Source: Anastatus disparis (lineage: Eukaryota > Arthropoda > Insecta > Hymenoptera > Eupelmidae). Taken from it: a stretch of 64,000 nucleotides of DNA. Each line of letters opens with the position of its first letter. Position 1 is the first letter of the stretch. Under the pieces are notes generated by a model. It saw nothing but the letters and a program-made list of their open reading frames with translations. It was not told where the DNA came from and ran no database searches. The stretch spans positions 4,666,001 to 4,730,000 of the forward strand of contig JAFFSR010000369.1 of the NCBI GenBank assembly GCA_017163975.1, read 5' to 3'. Position numbers and translations under genes: made by a program. Shown here one piece after another: positions 30,660-43,293 of this stretch.

Positions 30660-31194
30660 TTGTGTAGTTTCTACACATAATTTTCAACAAAAAATGTATC
30701 TATACATTTTTTAATACCCTTAGTTTTTCAATAAAAAAATATCAAAGATAATAATTTAACAAAAAATTGAAAAAATCCCAAAATTCCATGACCTCTAGCT
30801 CTTGATCTCTTTTACCTAGAACTCAAATAGAACATATTCTCAGATTTTCAGCGATTTTTATTTTTTGATCAGGTGAGTTGACATGAAATGCCCCTTATAT
30901 GTATGGGTTAGAATGAGAATGGCATAAGTCACATACTTCTAGTTTCGAGATTTTTTATGTTAAAGTTATATGCCAATAAAAAAATCAGGAAACAGTTTTT
31001 TAAAAATCATAGTGCATTAGATTAATAAATTATAACGTTTTTTCTCATTTCACCCAAACGTGAGAGCATTGTTTCGATTATTTTTCATTATAATAAAAAA
31101 CATTTCACCATTTGTGATTTATGCCATTTTCATTCTAATTAGAAGTTTCAAAGTTGTAAGTGCTCATGGACTTATGCCATTTTTACACGGAGAA
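30660..31194. other. Spacer with a weak inverted repeat
   Basis: AGAATGAGAATGGCATAAGT near 30911 is roughly inverted at GATTTATGCCATTTTCATTCT near 31114. Otherwise nothing was recognised. Confidence 0.4.
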
Positions 31195-31451
31195 GGAATT
31201 TCATCCTGAGTCACGTTGCGGTACTCATGAACGTTCTGAAAGTAATAGCGCCATCTAATACACGATGTACGAAAGGTGCTGAACCATGCGTGCATCATTC
31301 GTTTCGACAATATTCACGATGTACGCAATGATTTAAGCGATGAAGACAAGCATAACGCGAATAATGTAAATATTGCTACGTCTTTAACGTTGCGCGCTAC
31401 GTAAAGAAGAGTGCGCGTTAGGTGTTAAACGATGAAATTCCCTCTCCGTGT
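31195..31451. mobile_element. MITE with 21-bp TIRs (ACACGGAGAAGGAATTTCATC)
   Basis: Left TIR at 31195 and right TIR ending at 31451 match with one difference. The interior is GC-richer than its surroundings (CGATGTACG, GCGCGTTAGG) and non-coding. The ACACGGAGA terminus is shared with the palindromic MITE at 15069-15344. Confidence 0.75.
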
Positions 31452-31769
31452 AATAATAGAAACAAAAATATATAATTGCCGATATATAATCATTTTTAAA
31501 TTTGAACAAATATTATTTCACAAATGTTCAACCCTCAGGGTGCGGACTGGGTTAGCGTAACCCGAGCGAATTTTGAAAACGCCACTGTTTGAACAGAAGT
31601 GAGTGGGGGGAATCTTTGAGGTACCAAATAACATAACCCCAACCGGCAGCGTCAGTTAACGCTTTGTGTTCGAGTTGTGAACCCAGTCCGTACGGAACGT
31701 TACAAAATCCTCTTTTAGTAAAAATTAAAAATTGTGTTTTCTCAAGATCTACTGCAATAAAGTGTATTG

Positions 31770-31978
31770 GTAAGTAAAATTACATTACTTTTAATTACTA
31801 AACCTATCATAACCTCAATATTTTTTATTTGCTTTTCTGCATTCCGACTTGAAAACGACGCTCTGTATTATAGCAGCATAACTTACAAAATAAATATACA
31901 TATATAAATATTCTTTATACAAAATGTAGGATTAGATTTTCTAATATTTATTTTTACGATTTATAATTGCAGATAGTT
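31770..31978 (+). other. Possible 5' UTR intron of the piggyBac gene
   Basis: GTAAGT at 31771 and a pyrimidine-rich tract ending TTGCAG near 31977 look like splice donor and acceptor just upstream of the transposase start. Inferred only. Confidence 0.35.
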
Positions 31979-31988
31979 TAGTGAAAAA

Positions 31989-33575
31989 GTGGTGACGCAT
32001 CGGAGGATTCGGAGCGTTACTGCTCTCGAAGAACTTTATCAAGAAACCGAAAACGACAGCGTCACCGACAATGCTAGCGATACTGATGAGGCCGAAAATG
32101 AAGAAACTATTAGTTCGCATGCTTCAGTAACTGATACCGAGGACGGTGAAACAGATGAAGAGACACCTGAAATGGCAAGCGAAGGGTCTGCAGCTGCTAA
32201 AACAACAGGCGGCCCCACTGCACAATCGAGGCCGATCTTCATACCTGCGCTCCAAAAGCGGACACAAATGGTCGCTCTCCGCGCCGGAGCAGAGGGGTCG
32301 AAGATCACAAGTTTTGTATGAGCCTGCTACGAAAGGTAATGCAGTAAATGTAAAAAGTCCACTTGGAGTATGGAGCGTTTTATTTGCCAATGAAATCGTC
32401 GAAATTATAGTAAAGCATACGAACGAAGAATTAAGCAGGCTAATCGATCTTTTGAAACAAAATAATACGAAAATCGATGGATCAGTTTATAAAATGATCG
32501 ATGCAGTTAAATTGAAGGCTGTTTTAGGTTTACTATATTACGCGGGTGTTCACGAATTGAGTAAATGTAAACCTATTAATTGGTAGGGCGTTCATTGCAT
32601 GCCATTATTCAAAGTTACTATGGCAAGAAATCGTTTTACATTTGTATTAGATGGCTTACGTTTCGATAATGAAACTACGCGAGCCAAGAGGAAAGCAAAT
32701 GATTGTTTTACGCGCATAAGAGAAATTCGGAATTTATTTATTAAAAACTGCATGGATAATTACAAATCAGGTACAAATACTACAATTGATGAACAATTGC
32801 TTTCCTTTCGAGGCGGTTGTATTTTTAAAATGTGTATACCCTCAAAACCAGATAAGTATGGTCTGAAAATTTTATCTTTGAACGATGCCAGTACTCATTA
32901 TGTGATTAATACAATTCCTTATTGTTGTACAGTAACTGATGTAGTAGAAAGTGAACCAATCCCATTTTATTATGTAAAGAAACTCAGCGAACCAATTTAT
33001 AATACTGATCAAAATATAACTGCTGATAACTGGTTCACTTCTTATTCATTTTTTGAAAAGATAAAAAAAGAATACAATTTGTCTCTCATAGGAACAATAA
33101 AAAAAAAACAAAAGAAAAATCCCAGCTCAGTTCAACAGTTTGTCGAAAGATACTCCACAAATTAGATTTTGCTATTAAGAAAAAAAGACATTGCTTTCAT
33201 ACAATCCAAAAAAAAGAAAATTATATTAGTTTTATCATCTATACATCAAACGGGCAAAATGGATAAAGAAACAGGCAAACCAGAAATGATTGAATTTTAC
33301 AATAAGACAAAAGGTGGGACAGATTGTTTTGATTTCAAATGCCGTCAATACACTACAGCTAGAAAAACGTTCAGGTGGTCTATGAGATTCTTTTATGGTA
33401 TGCCAAATCAAGCCAATGTAAACTCTTTTGCTTTGTACAATCTGAATCAATGCAATCCTTCAATAAAAAGAATGCAGTTTATATGATTATCAATTGGTTA
33501 CTTAAATTATACAGGGAACCTATTATTGATAATCGAAACTGTAATGATTTTTTCAAGTTATTTTTAAAAAAATAA
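31989..33575 (+). pseudogene. piggyBac-type transposase, broken, DDD retained
   Basis: Cut-and-paste transposase of the piggyBac family (DDE_Tnp_1_7). An acidic Ser/Thr-rich N-terminus is followed by the core; the three catalytic Asp are visible in TIDEQLLSFRG (codon 32788), ITADNWFTS (33025) and TKGGTDCFD (33322). The N-terminal frame shifts near 32300; in-frame stops lie at 32584-32586 and 33163-33165, and a further frame change at about 33460 leads into a tail with INWLLKLYREPI. No Cys-rich zinc-binding domain is seen after it. TIRs and TTAA sites could not be matched, although a GC-rich block at 31530-31700 may belong to the 5' end. A dead copy. Confidence 0.82.
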
Positions 33576-34804
33576 AATTTTTATAAAGTTTGCAACGAGT
33601 CCGAATTGCATTTGGATTATTAAAATGAAGAGAAAAATTATAAGTTAGGTTCGGTCGGTAATGTAGAACAATGTATTTTGAGGAAAAAAATAGATATAGT
33701 AATTAGAAAAATTTATTTTTTATATAAAAGCATTTATTATAACCCGTAGAATGGTGGGAAATTAAAAAATCTGAAAAATTTTACATATTGAAAGAGTAAT
33801 TTGTAAACTCAAAAATAAAACCTAACCTAAAATCCGAAGTCGCCTTAAGGCATTCTTTTTTTTCCTGTGGCGAAAATGCGATTTTTTTCAACACCAGGCC
33901 GAAAATACAACTTTTTTTTTGGCGCTATGTAAAAAAGTAGTAGTTTCGGGCCAGGTGTTGAAAAAAAGCATTTTTTCTCACTATTCAATAATTTTAAGAT
34001 TCTAAATCAATTCATATATACAGTAATCGTCATAAAAAATATATAATTTAAAATAGGTTTGAATCCCTAGTGTAAACGGGGCTTTCAAAGCATCTAAGTA
34101 CTAGCAAAGACTTTAGAACAGAATTAATTGAATTGAATGATTAGTTTTAAGAAGAAAACATAGTAATTCTATGATTTAAAGTTTTATTTTATAAAATAAG
34201 TACTTTCCGTAACTAAGTTTGTATTTTAAGGGCAATTTCGTATTCAAGTAATATCTTTGTTATCTAATACAGTATGTAGATGGGAATACTCATATACGCT
34301 GGCAATAAATGCAAAGAAGTCTCTGCGCATATCTACTCGACAGCTAAGATGAAATATATTATCTAGATGACCAATTAAGTGAGAGGTGATCAATGAGCTC
34401 GGGCTCGCGCAGCAAGAGGAACTCAGGATCATTCTCTCCCGCACCGCCTTAGTTATCAATACTATTAGATACAAAGTCATTATTTTTCTCTGTTTTTTCT
34501 TCGTGTAAAATAAGAAAGAGACGTGATTCTTTTTATTTGTTTGTCTTAAGTTTTTTTATTTCCTTGCTCTATAAATAAATAATCTTTAAGCAAGTATTGA
34601 ATAATAAAGAATAATAAAGACTTTTCAGATTTTTTCGCGACTGAACTCGAATTTATATACTTTTTTTTGCTATACGTAATCCTGTGTATAAGATATCTCT
34701 TTGTAGGATTACTTGCAATAGTTACTGATTGAAAATAGAGTCAGTGTAATAACAGTGATTGTAAACTAATACACATAAACGATAAAAATATATTTATTTT
34801 TACT
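33576..34804. other. Spacer with a hairpin at 33877-33971
   Basis: ATGCGATTTTTTTCAACACC...GGCCGAAA at 33877-33905 pairs with TTTCGGGCCAGGTGTTGAAA at 33944-33971, a 28-bp stem interrupted by one or two mismatches. The rest is unassigned; no gene is convincing. Confidence 0.5.
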
Positions 34805-35069
34805 AATAAGAGGAAAGACTAGGCCTTCGGCCGAAAAGCCCCGAGTGGGCGTTCTATGTTCTCATAGAACCGCTGCGTATTGCACAAAAGCCTGATGGTG
34901 ATGGATGTAAAAGGGGTGCTGAAAAACTGCCCTATCTAGTGGACACTAAGTGCATTTTATGCCTGGTGATGCACAGGTTATCGTACACCAGGGATTAAGG
35001 CTATCTTGTCTGTTTCAGTTTAGTTACGATAAAACAAACTATACACACGACCTATTTGTACTGGACTTA
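34805..35069. other. GC-richer segment with a perfect 8-bp hairpin
   Basis: GTTCTATG-TTCT-CATAGAAC at about 34853 forms a perfect stem, next to AGGCCTTCGGCC. It lies directly before the 1.9-kb repeat but has no counterpart beside the second copy. Confidence 0.4.
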
Positions 35070-35171
35070 ATTGAGATAACTAGTATGAAAAATTTTTTTC
35101 TATTTTTTCATTAATTTGTACATATTTGAACTCGGTGAGTCGAAAAAAGTGGTTTCCAGAAAATGTCTGTA

Positions 35172-35209
<38 letters not shown>

Positions 35210-36990
35210 GATGTATGAATTCAGTTAATAAACTGTATCTCGAGAACTACTCGATGGATTTGCTTCTAATTTTGCATGGAATTTAGTTTTGTGACTAACT
35301 TGCTAAGAAGTAATTTTCATTTTAGAGTTTTTAAAAAAAAAAAAAAATTCGATTTTTCGTTTTTTGGTTTTTTTTGTTTACTACTCGATGAATTTGCGTC
35401 AAAATTTGCACGGAAATTATTTGTGATTGCCCGGATAAAATAAATTTTTAAAAACTGATTTTCTTAGCTTAGTTTTAATTTTAGAGCATTTTGAAATTAA
35501 AAAAAAAATGTTTCTATTTATTAAGCCAATGAAATCTTAAAAACTACTCGATGGATTTACTTCAAATTTTCGATACAATGCTTAGGCTACAATTGCCTTT
35601 TTGTACTCTTTTACAAAATAAATTAATATCTATCTATCTATCTATCTACAATTCAATTTTTTGATGAACTGGTGCGAAAGCTATTGAGAATTGGTTTTCT
35701 TAGCGTAGTTTTTTTTAGAATCATTTTAAGAATTTTAAAAAAATTTCGATTTTTCATTTTTTTTGTATTTTACGTAAACTACTCGAAGAATTTGTTAAAA
35801 AATTTGTATGGAACTTAATTTCAACTGCCAAAAGTATAAAAAATTTTGTAAACTAATTTTCTTAGCGCACTTTTAATTTTAGAGCATTTATAAAATTTTT
35901 TTAAAAATTTTTAAAAAATTTTTTCTATTTTACGAAAACCATTTGATAGATTTGCTCCAAAATTTGTATGCAATTAATTCGCTACTGTCTGAAGAAAACA
36001 AGCTTTGGAAAACTAATTTTCTCAGCGCAGTTTTAATTTTAGAGCACTTTGAAAATTTTCAAAAAAATTTTTATTTTTCATTTATTTTCTATTTTGCGTT
36101 AACTATACTATAAATCTTCTCCAAAATTTTTATACAATTAATTCGCTATGGTCTGAAAAAATAAGCTTTTGAAAACTAATTTTCTTAGCGTGGTTACAAT
36201 TTTAGAGAATTTTAAAGATTTAAAAAAAAATTTCGATTCTTCTTTTTTTATTTTTTTTTATTCTACGTAAAGCACTCGATAGATTTGTTCTAAAAATTGC
36301 AGGGAAATTATTTGCGACTGCCAAAAGAAGGGAAATTTTCAAAAATTGATTTTCATAGCGTAGTTTTAATTCTAGAGCATTTTTAAAATTTTGAAAAAGA
36401 AATTTTGAAAAGAAAATGTTATTTATTTAACCAGTTAGATCTCGAAAATTACTCGATGGATTTGCTTCAAATTTTGTATACCATTTATGTTTTTCTATAA
36501 CTAGACGGGAAGCTATTGAAAATTGGTATTCATAGTGTAGTTTTTTTTTATAGAGCCATTTTAAGAATTTGAAAAAATTTTCGATTTTTAATTTTTTTTG
36601 TATTTTACGTAAGGTAATTGATGAATTTGCTTTGAGATTTCCATGGGAATAATTTGCATCTGCCAAAAGAAGGATAACTTTTATAAACCGATCTTTTTAG
36701 CGTAGTTTTCATTTTAGAAAATTTTGAAAATTTTCTTAAAAAATTTTCATATTTCAGTTTTTTTCCATTTTACGTAAGTACTCGATAGAATTGCTCTAAA
36801 ATTTGTATACAAGTTATTTGCTACTGTCTTTATGAATCAATTTTGAAAAAAAAATTATTTTCTTAGCGTAGCTTTTTGATCACTTCTTTTGATGCCCAAT
36901 AGTTATATATTAAAATCACATTTGAATAAATATAAAAAAATTAATGAAACTCAAAGAGCTCTATGAGAAAGCATTCCGCCAAAGCACTTG
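35070..36990 (+). repeat. 1.9-kb dispersed repeat, copy A (plus)
   Basis: The same sequence occurs inverted at 61985-63745. Inside, a unit of roughly 150-170 bp with CTACTCGATRGATTTGCTCC and TTAGCGYAGTTTTAATTTTA recurs about nine times, so the repeat is itself an array. A TG microsatellite lies at 35178-35201. The right end has ATGAGAAAGCATTCCGCCAA before a T-run. No ORF of substance; class unknown. Confidence 0.75.
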
Positions 36991-37048
36991 GCAGCGTTTT
37001 TTTTTTTTAAATTTAGATATTTTTTTTCTTTCTAAGATCTTTATTTAA

Positions 37049-37563
37049 GGTAGTACTATCGTTAAGGGATTGACGGTTCAGAAAAATCTGAAATTAGGTA
37101 TATAAGTAGATTTAAATTAAAATAAGATGTAGTTAAATTTTGGTAAACTTTTGGAGCATGAGAGAAAAATGACAAACATTTTAATTTTCACATTTTTAAC
37201 ACGCGCTTTTATGGTAACCACACAGAAATTCTTTTTCAACTTTTGATTATAAGCTACTGATGGTTCAAAATTTCATCAAATTTAACACGTAATTAATTGA
37301 AAAACTAAAGAATAAATTTTTCAGTATCGAGTTTGAAACGATATAAACATCTTAGACTCAATGCACGCTCGTGTATAGCTATATATACACTATATATAGA
37401 TATAAAGCGCGTGTTAAAAGATGAAAATTGAAATGCTTATAATTTTTTCCTCATGCTCTGAAAGTTAACCAAAATTTAACTGTGCTTTATTTGAATTAAA
37501 ATCTACTTATGTGCCCAATCTCAGATTTTTCTGAACCGTCAATCCCTTAACGATAGTACTACC
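37049..37563. mobile_element. MITE flanked by TTAA
   Basis: Perfect terminal inverted repeats of about 45 bp start GGTAGTACTATCGTTAAGGG. TTAA lies directly outside both ends (37045-37048 and 37564-37567), as expected of piggyBac-type insertion. Much of the interior is also inverted (CACGCGCTTT / AAAGCGCGTG). Non-coding; it could have been moved by a piggyBac transposase such as the one at 32 kb, though that link is speculative. Confidence 0.75.
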
Positions 37564-37567
37564 TTAA

Positions 37568-38001
37568 ATATAACTAAACTAAATATTCAGGAATTAAAGA
37601 TTTAACTAACAATTCGATAATCATTTGTTTTCTTATATTTTCAACGACGAAATGTGTATCAAATCTAAATGAATGAGAAAGATTTATAAAAGATGTCAGA
37701 TACATGACCAACTCAAAATAAAATACAGTGTTATTTATTTCACAAACCTCCTTAATCAATTTTATGTGGGTCGTATATTAAATGTCATTTTGCATGCTAA
37801 TATGTTATGTCCGATATATATAATCATTAAAAGAAATTTTATGTAACTTCAAAACAACGAACCCAATGGACATTGCTGAGTTGTAAAGTCGGCGAGTATA
37901 CCAACTTTACAAGAAGAAGGCAAGATTGGTATCATTCATTGAGATTCAGTATTGTTTCTTTTTTGCTGCTTATTTGTAAATTATTGTTTAAAGAATAATA
38001 A

Positions 38002-38047
<46 letters not shown>

Positions 38048-38280
38048 ATATATATATATTATATAGTTATATTAGAAATTAACCCTCGGACCCCCCTCCA
38101 CGCCCCCCCACTCCCTCTATAGCTCCTCCACAAAATAACGTAAAATTGCTTGAAATATTACGATATTTTTTATTGTTGCTTTTATTCTAAGTACCCCCCA
38201 CACCCTACACCCCTCCACACCCCTTGATGACCCCCACGGAACACCCCACCCCACGACCCCTCCACTGCCCCTCCATATTA
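37568..38280. other. Spacer with AT microsatellite and C-rich patch
   Basis: TA repeats occupy about 38006-38063. Two cytosine-rich stretches follow (38085-38115 and 38195-38275) that are unlike the neighbouring DNA. No gene. Confidence 0.5.
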
Positions 38281-38285
38281 TAATA

Positions 38286-38962
38286 ATGTATGTATTAATA
38301 ATTTTAGGTGGTGACTTAAGACAAATTTTACCTATAGTCAAAAATGGATTTAAAGATACAATTATAAAAGACATTATAAAATATTCACATCTTTGGCAAT
38401 TATTTGAAATTTTTAATTTAAAAACTAATATAAGATGTAAGGTAAATGTCCTAGTACATGGCTATCTTAAGAATGGTACCATGTCCCAATACTTAGACAC
38501 GTAAACTTATGTAGCCATGTATTGGGTGGTACCAATCTAAAAGTAGCTATGTACTAGGACAATCACCTTAATGATAAAAAATTTTCATCTTTTTTATTAA
38601 ATATAGGAGAAGAAAAAATTAATACTTTCATTATTCCCGAAGAATATAAAACTAATAATATATGTGATACAATTTATAAAGATATAAACAACAATTACAA
38701 TTTTTCTAAAAATGTTATTTTAACTTCACATAATGAAGATGTAAACATTTTAAATAATAAAATATTAAAATCAATTGATGGTGAAATGATAACTTATTAC
38801 AGTATAGATCATACAACTTATAAGGGCGTTGATCAAACTGATGAAAATATTCATTTAAATTATCCTATTGAAATGTTAAATAATATTAGAGAAGGATTAC
38901 CTCCTCACGAAATTAAATTAAAGATTAACGCAATTATAATGTTAATTAGAAATCTTAGTATA
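38286..38962 (+). pseudogene. Pif1/Helitron-type helicase remnant, left part
   Basis: The fragment starts in the helicase core: ILGGDLRQILPIVKNG is the conserved GGDxRQxLP motif, then SHLWQLFEIFNLKTNIRC. A small MITE separates this from 38570-38962, which continues FSSFLLNIGEEKINTFIIPE, VILTSHNEDVNILNNKIL and NYPIEMLNNIREGLPPHEIK, ending RNLSI at the BEL insertion. The order and motifs are those of the C-terminal half of Helitron or Pif1-like helicases. The Walker A part is not present. The frame resumes at 45486. Confidence 0.75.
38438..38569. mobile_element. Small MITE inside the helicase
   Basis: About 130 bp with inverted ends: AAGGTAAATGTCCTAGTACA on the left and TGTACTAGGACAATCACCTT on the right, and an inner GGTACCATGTCCCAATAC / GTATTGGGTGGTACC pair. 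It interrupts the helicase between NIRC and the next coding block. Confidence 0.7.
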
Positions 38963-39413
38963 TGTTAATTTAAGCACAATGCTAAACAAAGAACACTGGA
39001 TCGGGAGGAAGGTAATTCCAAGAACACAGTTTAATAGTTATGAAGAAGGTTTTATTAGGATAGAGAAAGTAAATACATTTTAAGATAGAATACCAAACAA
39101 AGGAAACATAACAACTCAAGAACAAGAAAAGGAAAGACTAATACAATGGAAAATTAAAGAGAACTCACATGGAGCAGAATAGTTCCGACCAGCACCGGCA
39201 AGCACCCAATGGCTACTGATCCGAGTCGGGAGACACTCCGTGCCACATAGGAGCTGGAGAACACTTCCAAGGGTGGGGGGAGGCTCCCCACTCCGGGCAA
39301 CCAATTGACCACACCGCGACGGCTGAGCACCGACTGACTGGCACCAGTGTGCAGCTTCCATATATGAGCGAGAATTTAGAAGTGGGGGAAAGCGATCGAC
39401 ATTCGTCTTAACA
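38963..39413 (-). repeat. BEL element LTR (3' LTR in element sense)
   Basis: A 451-bp direct repeat, matching 45030-45480. The last pol codons and stop run a few bases into it (39408-39413). Confidence 0.95.
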
Positions 39414-41660
39414 TTCCGCCCACCTTTCACCGGTGTGGTGAAACCTTTCATTGACCACAGGCATGCGGCATAACTTTGTGACTGGTCGAGTAAAATTTCC
39501 CTTGAACGTATGGACCGTCGCCGCTCGCACCAGACCATCCGTTCCAGGATGAGTTTCGAGTACCTTTCCGAGAGGCCAACGCCCCTGGTAAAGCAACGTG
39601 GGGTCCAGTATTATGACGATGTCGCCAGGAGCCAGATTTTCGCGCGGACATTGCCATTTGTGCCGCTGCATCAGAGTATTCAGGTACTCTCTGGACCATT
39701 TAACCCAAAATTGATTTTTCATAGCCTGGACAAGGCGCCAACGTCTCAAATGGTCTAGATTATCGTTGTTGGTACTGTGAGCATCCGGGGGCGCGTTTAG
39801 TGCGTATCCAGTGAGAAGATGTCCAGGAGTTAATGCAGCCACGTCGTCGGAGTCTCCAGACAGGGGGGTTAGAGGCCTGCAGTTCATGCATGACTCCACG
39901 TGAGCCATGAAGGTAGTCATTTCTTCGTAGGTAATGACTCGCTGATTGAGGATTTTCCGAAGATGCGTCTTAGCCGATTTCACGCCGGCTTCCCATAGGC
40001 CCCCAAAATGTGGTGCCCCTGGAGGGATAAATTTCCACGTTGTCCCCTCATTGGCCAACGTTGCGCCAATGTGCTCCCAATCAAGCTTTGCCTTTCGCAA
40101 GTTGGCACGGAGTTCGGTGTCTGCTCCGTGAAATGTAGTAGCATTATCCGACCAAATGATGCTAGGGGTGCCTCGTCTGGCTGAGAATCTCTTCAGGGCT
40201 GCTAAGAAGCTGGCGGTAGTTAGGTCTCCCACTACTTCCAGATGTACTGCTTTGGTGGCCAGACACACGAAGAGAGCAAGGTAACCCTTAGAGGTGATAA
40301 CTCCTCTGCCTCGGGCAGCTTTTAGCAGAAAAGGACCAGCATAATCCAACCCAGTACGCGAGAATGGACGACCAGGAGTGATCCGCTCTTCAGGTAGGTT
40401 GCCCATCAATTGCTTCATTGGCCGAGCTGCTGCGCGGGCACATGAGACGCATCGTCGAAGAAAGGTTCGTACCTGAACACGACCTTGAATTATCCAGACG
40501 TTGCGGATGACACTAGCGAAGGTAAGGGCATTTCCACCGTGTAGTGTACTCCGATGGGCCAGATCGATGTAAAGATGAGACAGGTGACATCGTTTCGGCA
40601 GGATAGGTGGATGGCGTTGTTCATAGGGCAGAGTAGAATTATGGAGCCGCCCACCAACACGGATAATTCCGGCTGCGTCAAGAAATGGAGCAAGGTTCCG
40701 TAATGGACTGCGTCGCCCAACTCCATGTCCTCTCTGTAGAGCTTTAATCTCAGGGCCAAAGGTTTGTTGTTGCACGGATCGAATGCAGGCCCTTTGCGCT
40801 TCGCGAAGCTCTTCCGGTGTTAAGGAAGCGCTGAAGATTGCACGTCTATTTGGTGAAAACCAATGTTTAAGCCGCAGGCACCTCGCCACCGCACGGTGTA
40901 GGCTGCCTAAGTGGGAGAACTTTTCGGTAAAGTCGTAGTAGTCATGATTAGCAATATCTGGAGCTTCGGGGATTTGGTTGATCCAGTGACAGCGTACTGA
41001 AGATGGCCAATGGTGCTCAGGCAGAGTTAGCCAATGTGGGCCCGTCCACCAAATGCTAGTTTCCGCAACACGGGCAGGTTCAACGCCTCGAGATGCCAAA
41101 TCTGCAGGATTGTCAGACGACGGAACGTGCCTCCACTCGACTTCCGGTAGTAGCTGCTGTATTTGAGCCACGCGGTTAGCAACAAAGACTGTCCATCGAG
41201 CTGCATCAGCTTGTAGCCACGTTATGGTAATGGTGGAATCAGTCCACGCATACGTTTTGACAGCCTGTTTTCCGTACTCATTCCTCACGTTGTGAAGTAG
41301 CTTGGCCAGAAGAGTGGCAGCACAAAGCTCCAAACGCGGGACAGTTTGGGTTTTCACAGGTGCGACCCGAGTTTTCGCAATGAGAAGTCTGGGTTGAGAT
41401 GATCCATCAGCAGTCATGGCATACACGACTGCAGCGTAAGCAGCTTGACTAGCATCCGCGAATCCGTGTAAAACAATGCTCCCGTGGGTTGCAGTGGATA
41501 TCCACCGCGGGAATCGCAGCCTGGCCACATCTGGGAGATGACGTACAAATTCCTGCCATCTTTTGAGAATGGGGGCGGGGGTGGTTCGTCCCAGCCGATG
41601 CGACTGCGCCAGACTTCTTGTAGAAGAATCTTGGCGGTGATGGTCACTGGTGAGATCCAA
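39408..41660 (-). pseudogene. pol: BEL Pol, 3' part: RNase H and integrase
   Basis: This 750-codon frame covers the end of the RT region, RNase H (HGFADASQAAYAAVVYA; AWTDSTITITWL), the integrase zinc finger (H..H then CVSCARAAA) and the DDE core: Asp in GLDYAGPF, Asp in IIWSDNATTF, Glu in GLWEAGVKSAK. The C-terminus holds the BEL-typical DUF5641 region (HKWQCPRENLAPGDIVIIL). It is separated from the upstream pol part by a short stretch in another frame, with shifts at about 41703-41707 (A-run) and 41571-41581 (C/G-run). Downstream is the purine tract and the LTR. The domain set is intact although the frame is not. Confidence 0.88.
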
Positions 41661-41682
41661 CCGAGAGGGTCAAAGAGTTTCG

Positions 41683-43293
41683 CTATTGTCGAAAGCATAG
41701 ATCTTTTGTAGTGCTTCCCGCCACGGTCTTGGTAACACGATAGCAAAACTCATCGGTGCGAGGATCCCACGAAACGCCTAGTGTCTTGACAGGGAGATTA
41801 TCTTCGAAGTCCTTCCAACGCGGTCGCAATCGATCTTCTTCTTTTAGGTCACACGTAAGGTCTGGTTCGTTCGATACCCATTTGTGAAGGTGGAAACCTC
41901 CAGCATTAAGCAGGCTTATTAGCTCGTCCCGTAATTGTTTGGCTTCTAAGACTGTATCAGCTCCAGTGAGTATATCGTCCACATAGGTCGAGCGAAGCAG
42001 GGCGGTTGCAGCGCGTGGATATCGGTGGCCCTCATCCAACGCGAGCTGATGTAGAACTCTGAGGGCGAGGAATGGGGCACAAGCCATCCCATATGTGACC
42101 GTGAGAAGCTGATAATGTTTCTCTTGATCGCTGTCAAGAGTCCGCCACAAGATTCGCTGCCATTTAACATCACGGGGATCCACCCAAATTTGACGGTACA
42201 TCTTCTTGATATCAGTTCCTATCGCAACTTTTGAGAGCCGCCAGCGTAGGAAGACCGCTATCAGATCTGTCTGAAGGGATGGTCCTGAATGTAGCATATC
42301 ATTGAGGGAGAGATCCAAGCCTGAGCGACAGGAAGCGTTGAACACCACACGCAATTTTGGAGTCCGATCCGTAGTGTGCCAGACTCCATGATGAGGCAGG
42401 TAGCAGGCTAGATTATCTGCTGGAGCAGAGGGATCACTTAACAATCGCATGTGCTGGAGGTCCTCATACTCGTGCATGAAATCAGAGTAGGCGTCTGCAA
42501 AGGTTTGATCCGAGGACATTCGTGCCAAAGTTCGCCGCAGCGATTGTCGGGCTGCAGTCAGAGATTCCTCCACCAGAGGACGAGGAGCCTTTTTGAAGGG
42601 CAGGCGGACAGAATACCTTCCAGTGCTATCACGGCGAAGTCCTTCCGTGAATAAACGTTCGCATTCTTGATTCTCGGACGACTCCGGTGCTTTACTGGGA
42701 ATATTCTCTATTTCCCAAAATTTTCGAAGAGTGGCATCAATCATCTCTTGAGAATCTTGGAGCGCCAAAACTGTTGGCGCTGTTTCAGTGGGTGAGGCTT
42801 TAATAGGCCCAAACACAATCCATCCAAAAAGAGTTCGTTGGGCGGTAGGGGTGCCAGGAGGACCAGGCTTCAAACCTTCTAATAGGATTTGAGAATATAC
42901 ATCGACTCCCAAAAGGATGTCGACGTCCTTTGGCGAATAGTATTGCGGGTCAGCTAAGTCCAGACCTTTAAGATGCGGCCAAGTTCGATCGTTGCTGTGG
43001 AAGCGTGGAGTTCTAATGCCAAGTCTAGGTAGGACTAGGGCAGAAACCTTTAGGACAGGCGGAGATCCCTCTGGTAGATGAATTCGAAGATGGACTGCCT
43101 TAGTGGAGGTGCACGGAGTGGACCCACCAAGAACTTGGAGTGTAACTCTTGTTGTATCCGCTGTTAGTTCGAAGTAATTAGCAAGATGTTCAGTGACCAG
43201 GTTTACTTCGGATCCCGGATCGAGTAATGCTCGAGAACTGCGGCACCGCCCGAGGTCATCTTCTAAGACCAATTCGACGGTTGCCAGCAGCAC
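41683..43293 (-). pseudogene. pol: BEL Pol, 5' part: protease and reverse transcriptase
   Basis: 536 codons, open from GTG 43293. The aspartic-protease region has ALLDPGSEVNLV near the start, with Asp-Pro-Gly in place of the common Asp-Ser/Thr-Gly, normal for BEL elements. Then come the linker, the RT entry (LRVVFNASCRSG; KMYRQIWV) and the catalytic YVDD (41974-41985 on the plus strand). A TGA at 43297-43299 lies in frame just upstream and separates pol from the second zinc-knuckle region. The ORF ends at a frame change near 41705. BEL elements normally make one Gag-Pol protein, so both interruptions are unusual. Confidence 0.87.

Noticed and set aside
38117..38374. Minus-strand 85-residue ORF
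   Set aside because: Produced by C-rich low-complexity DNA and the antisense of the helicase remnant.
39510..40131. Plus-strand ORFs opposite BEL pol, and similar ORFs at 41484-41711 and 43527-43739
   Set aside because: Antisense shadows of the pol and gag frames.
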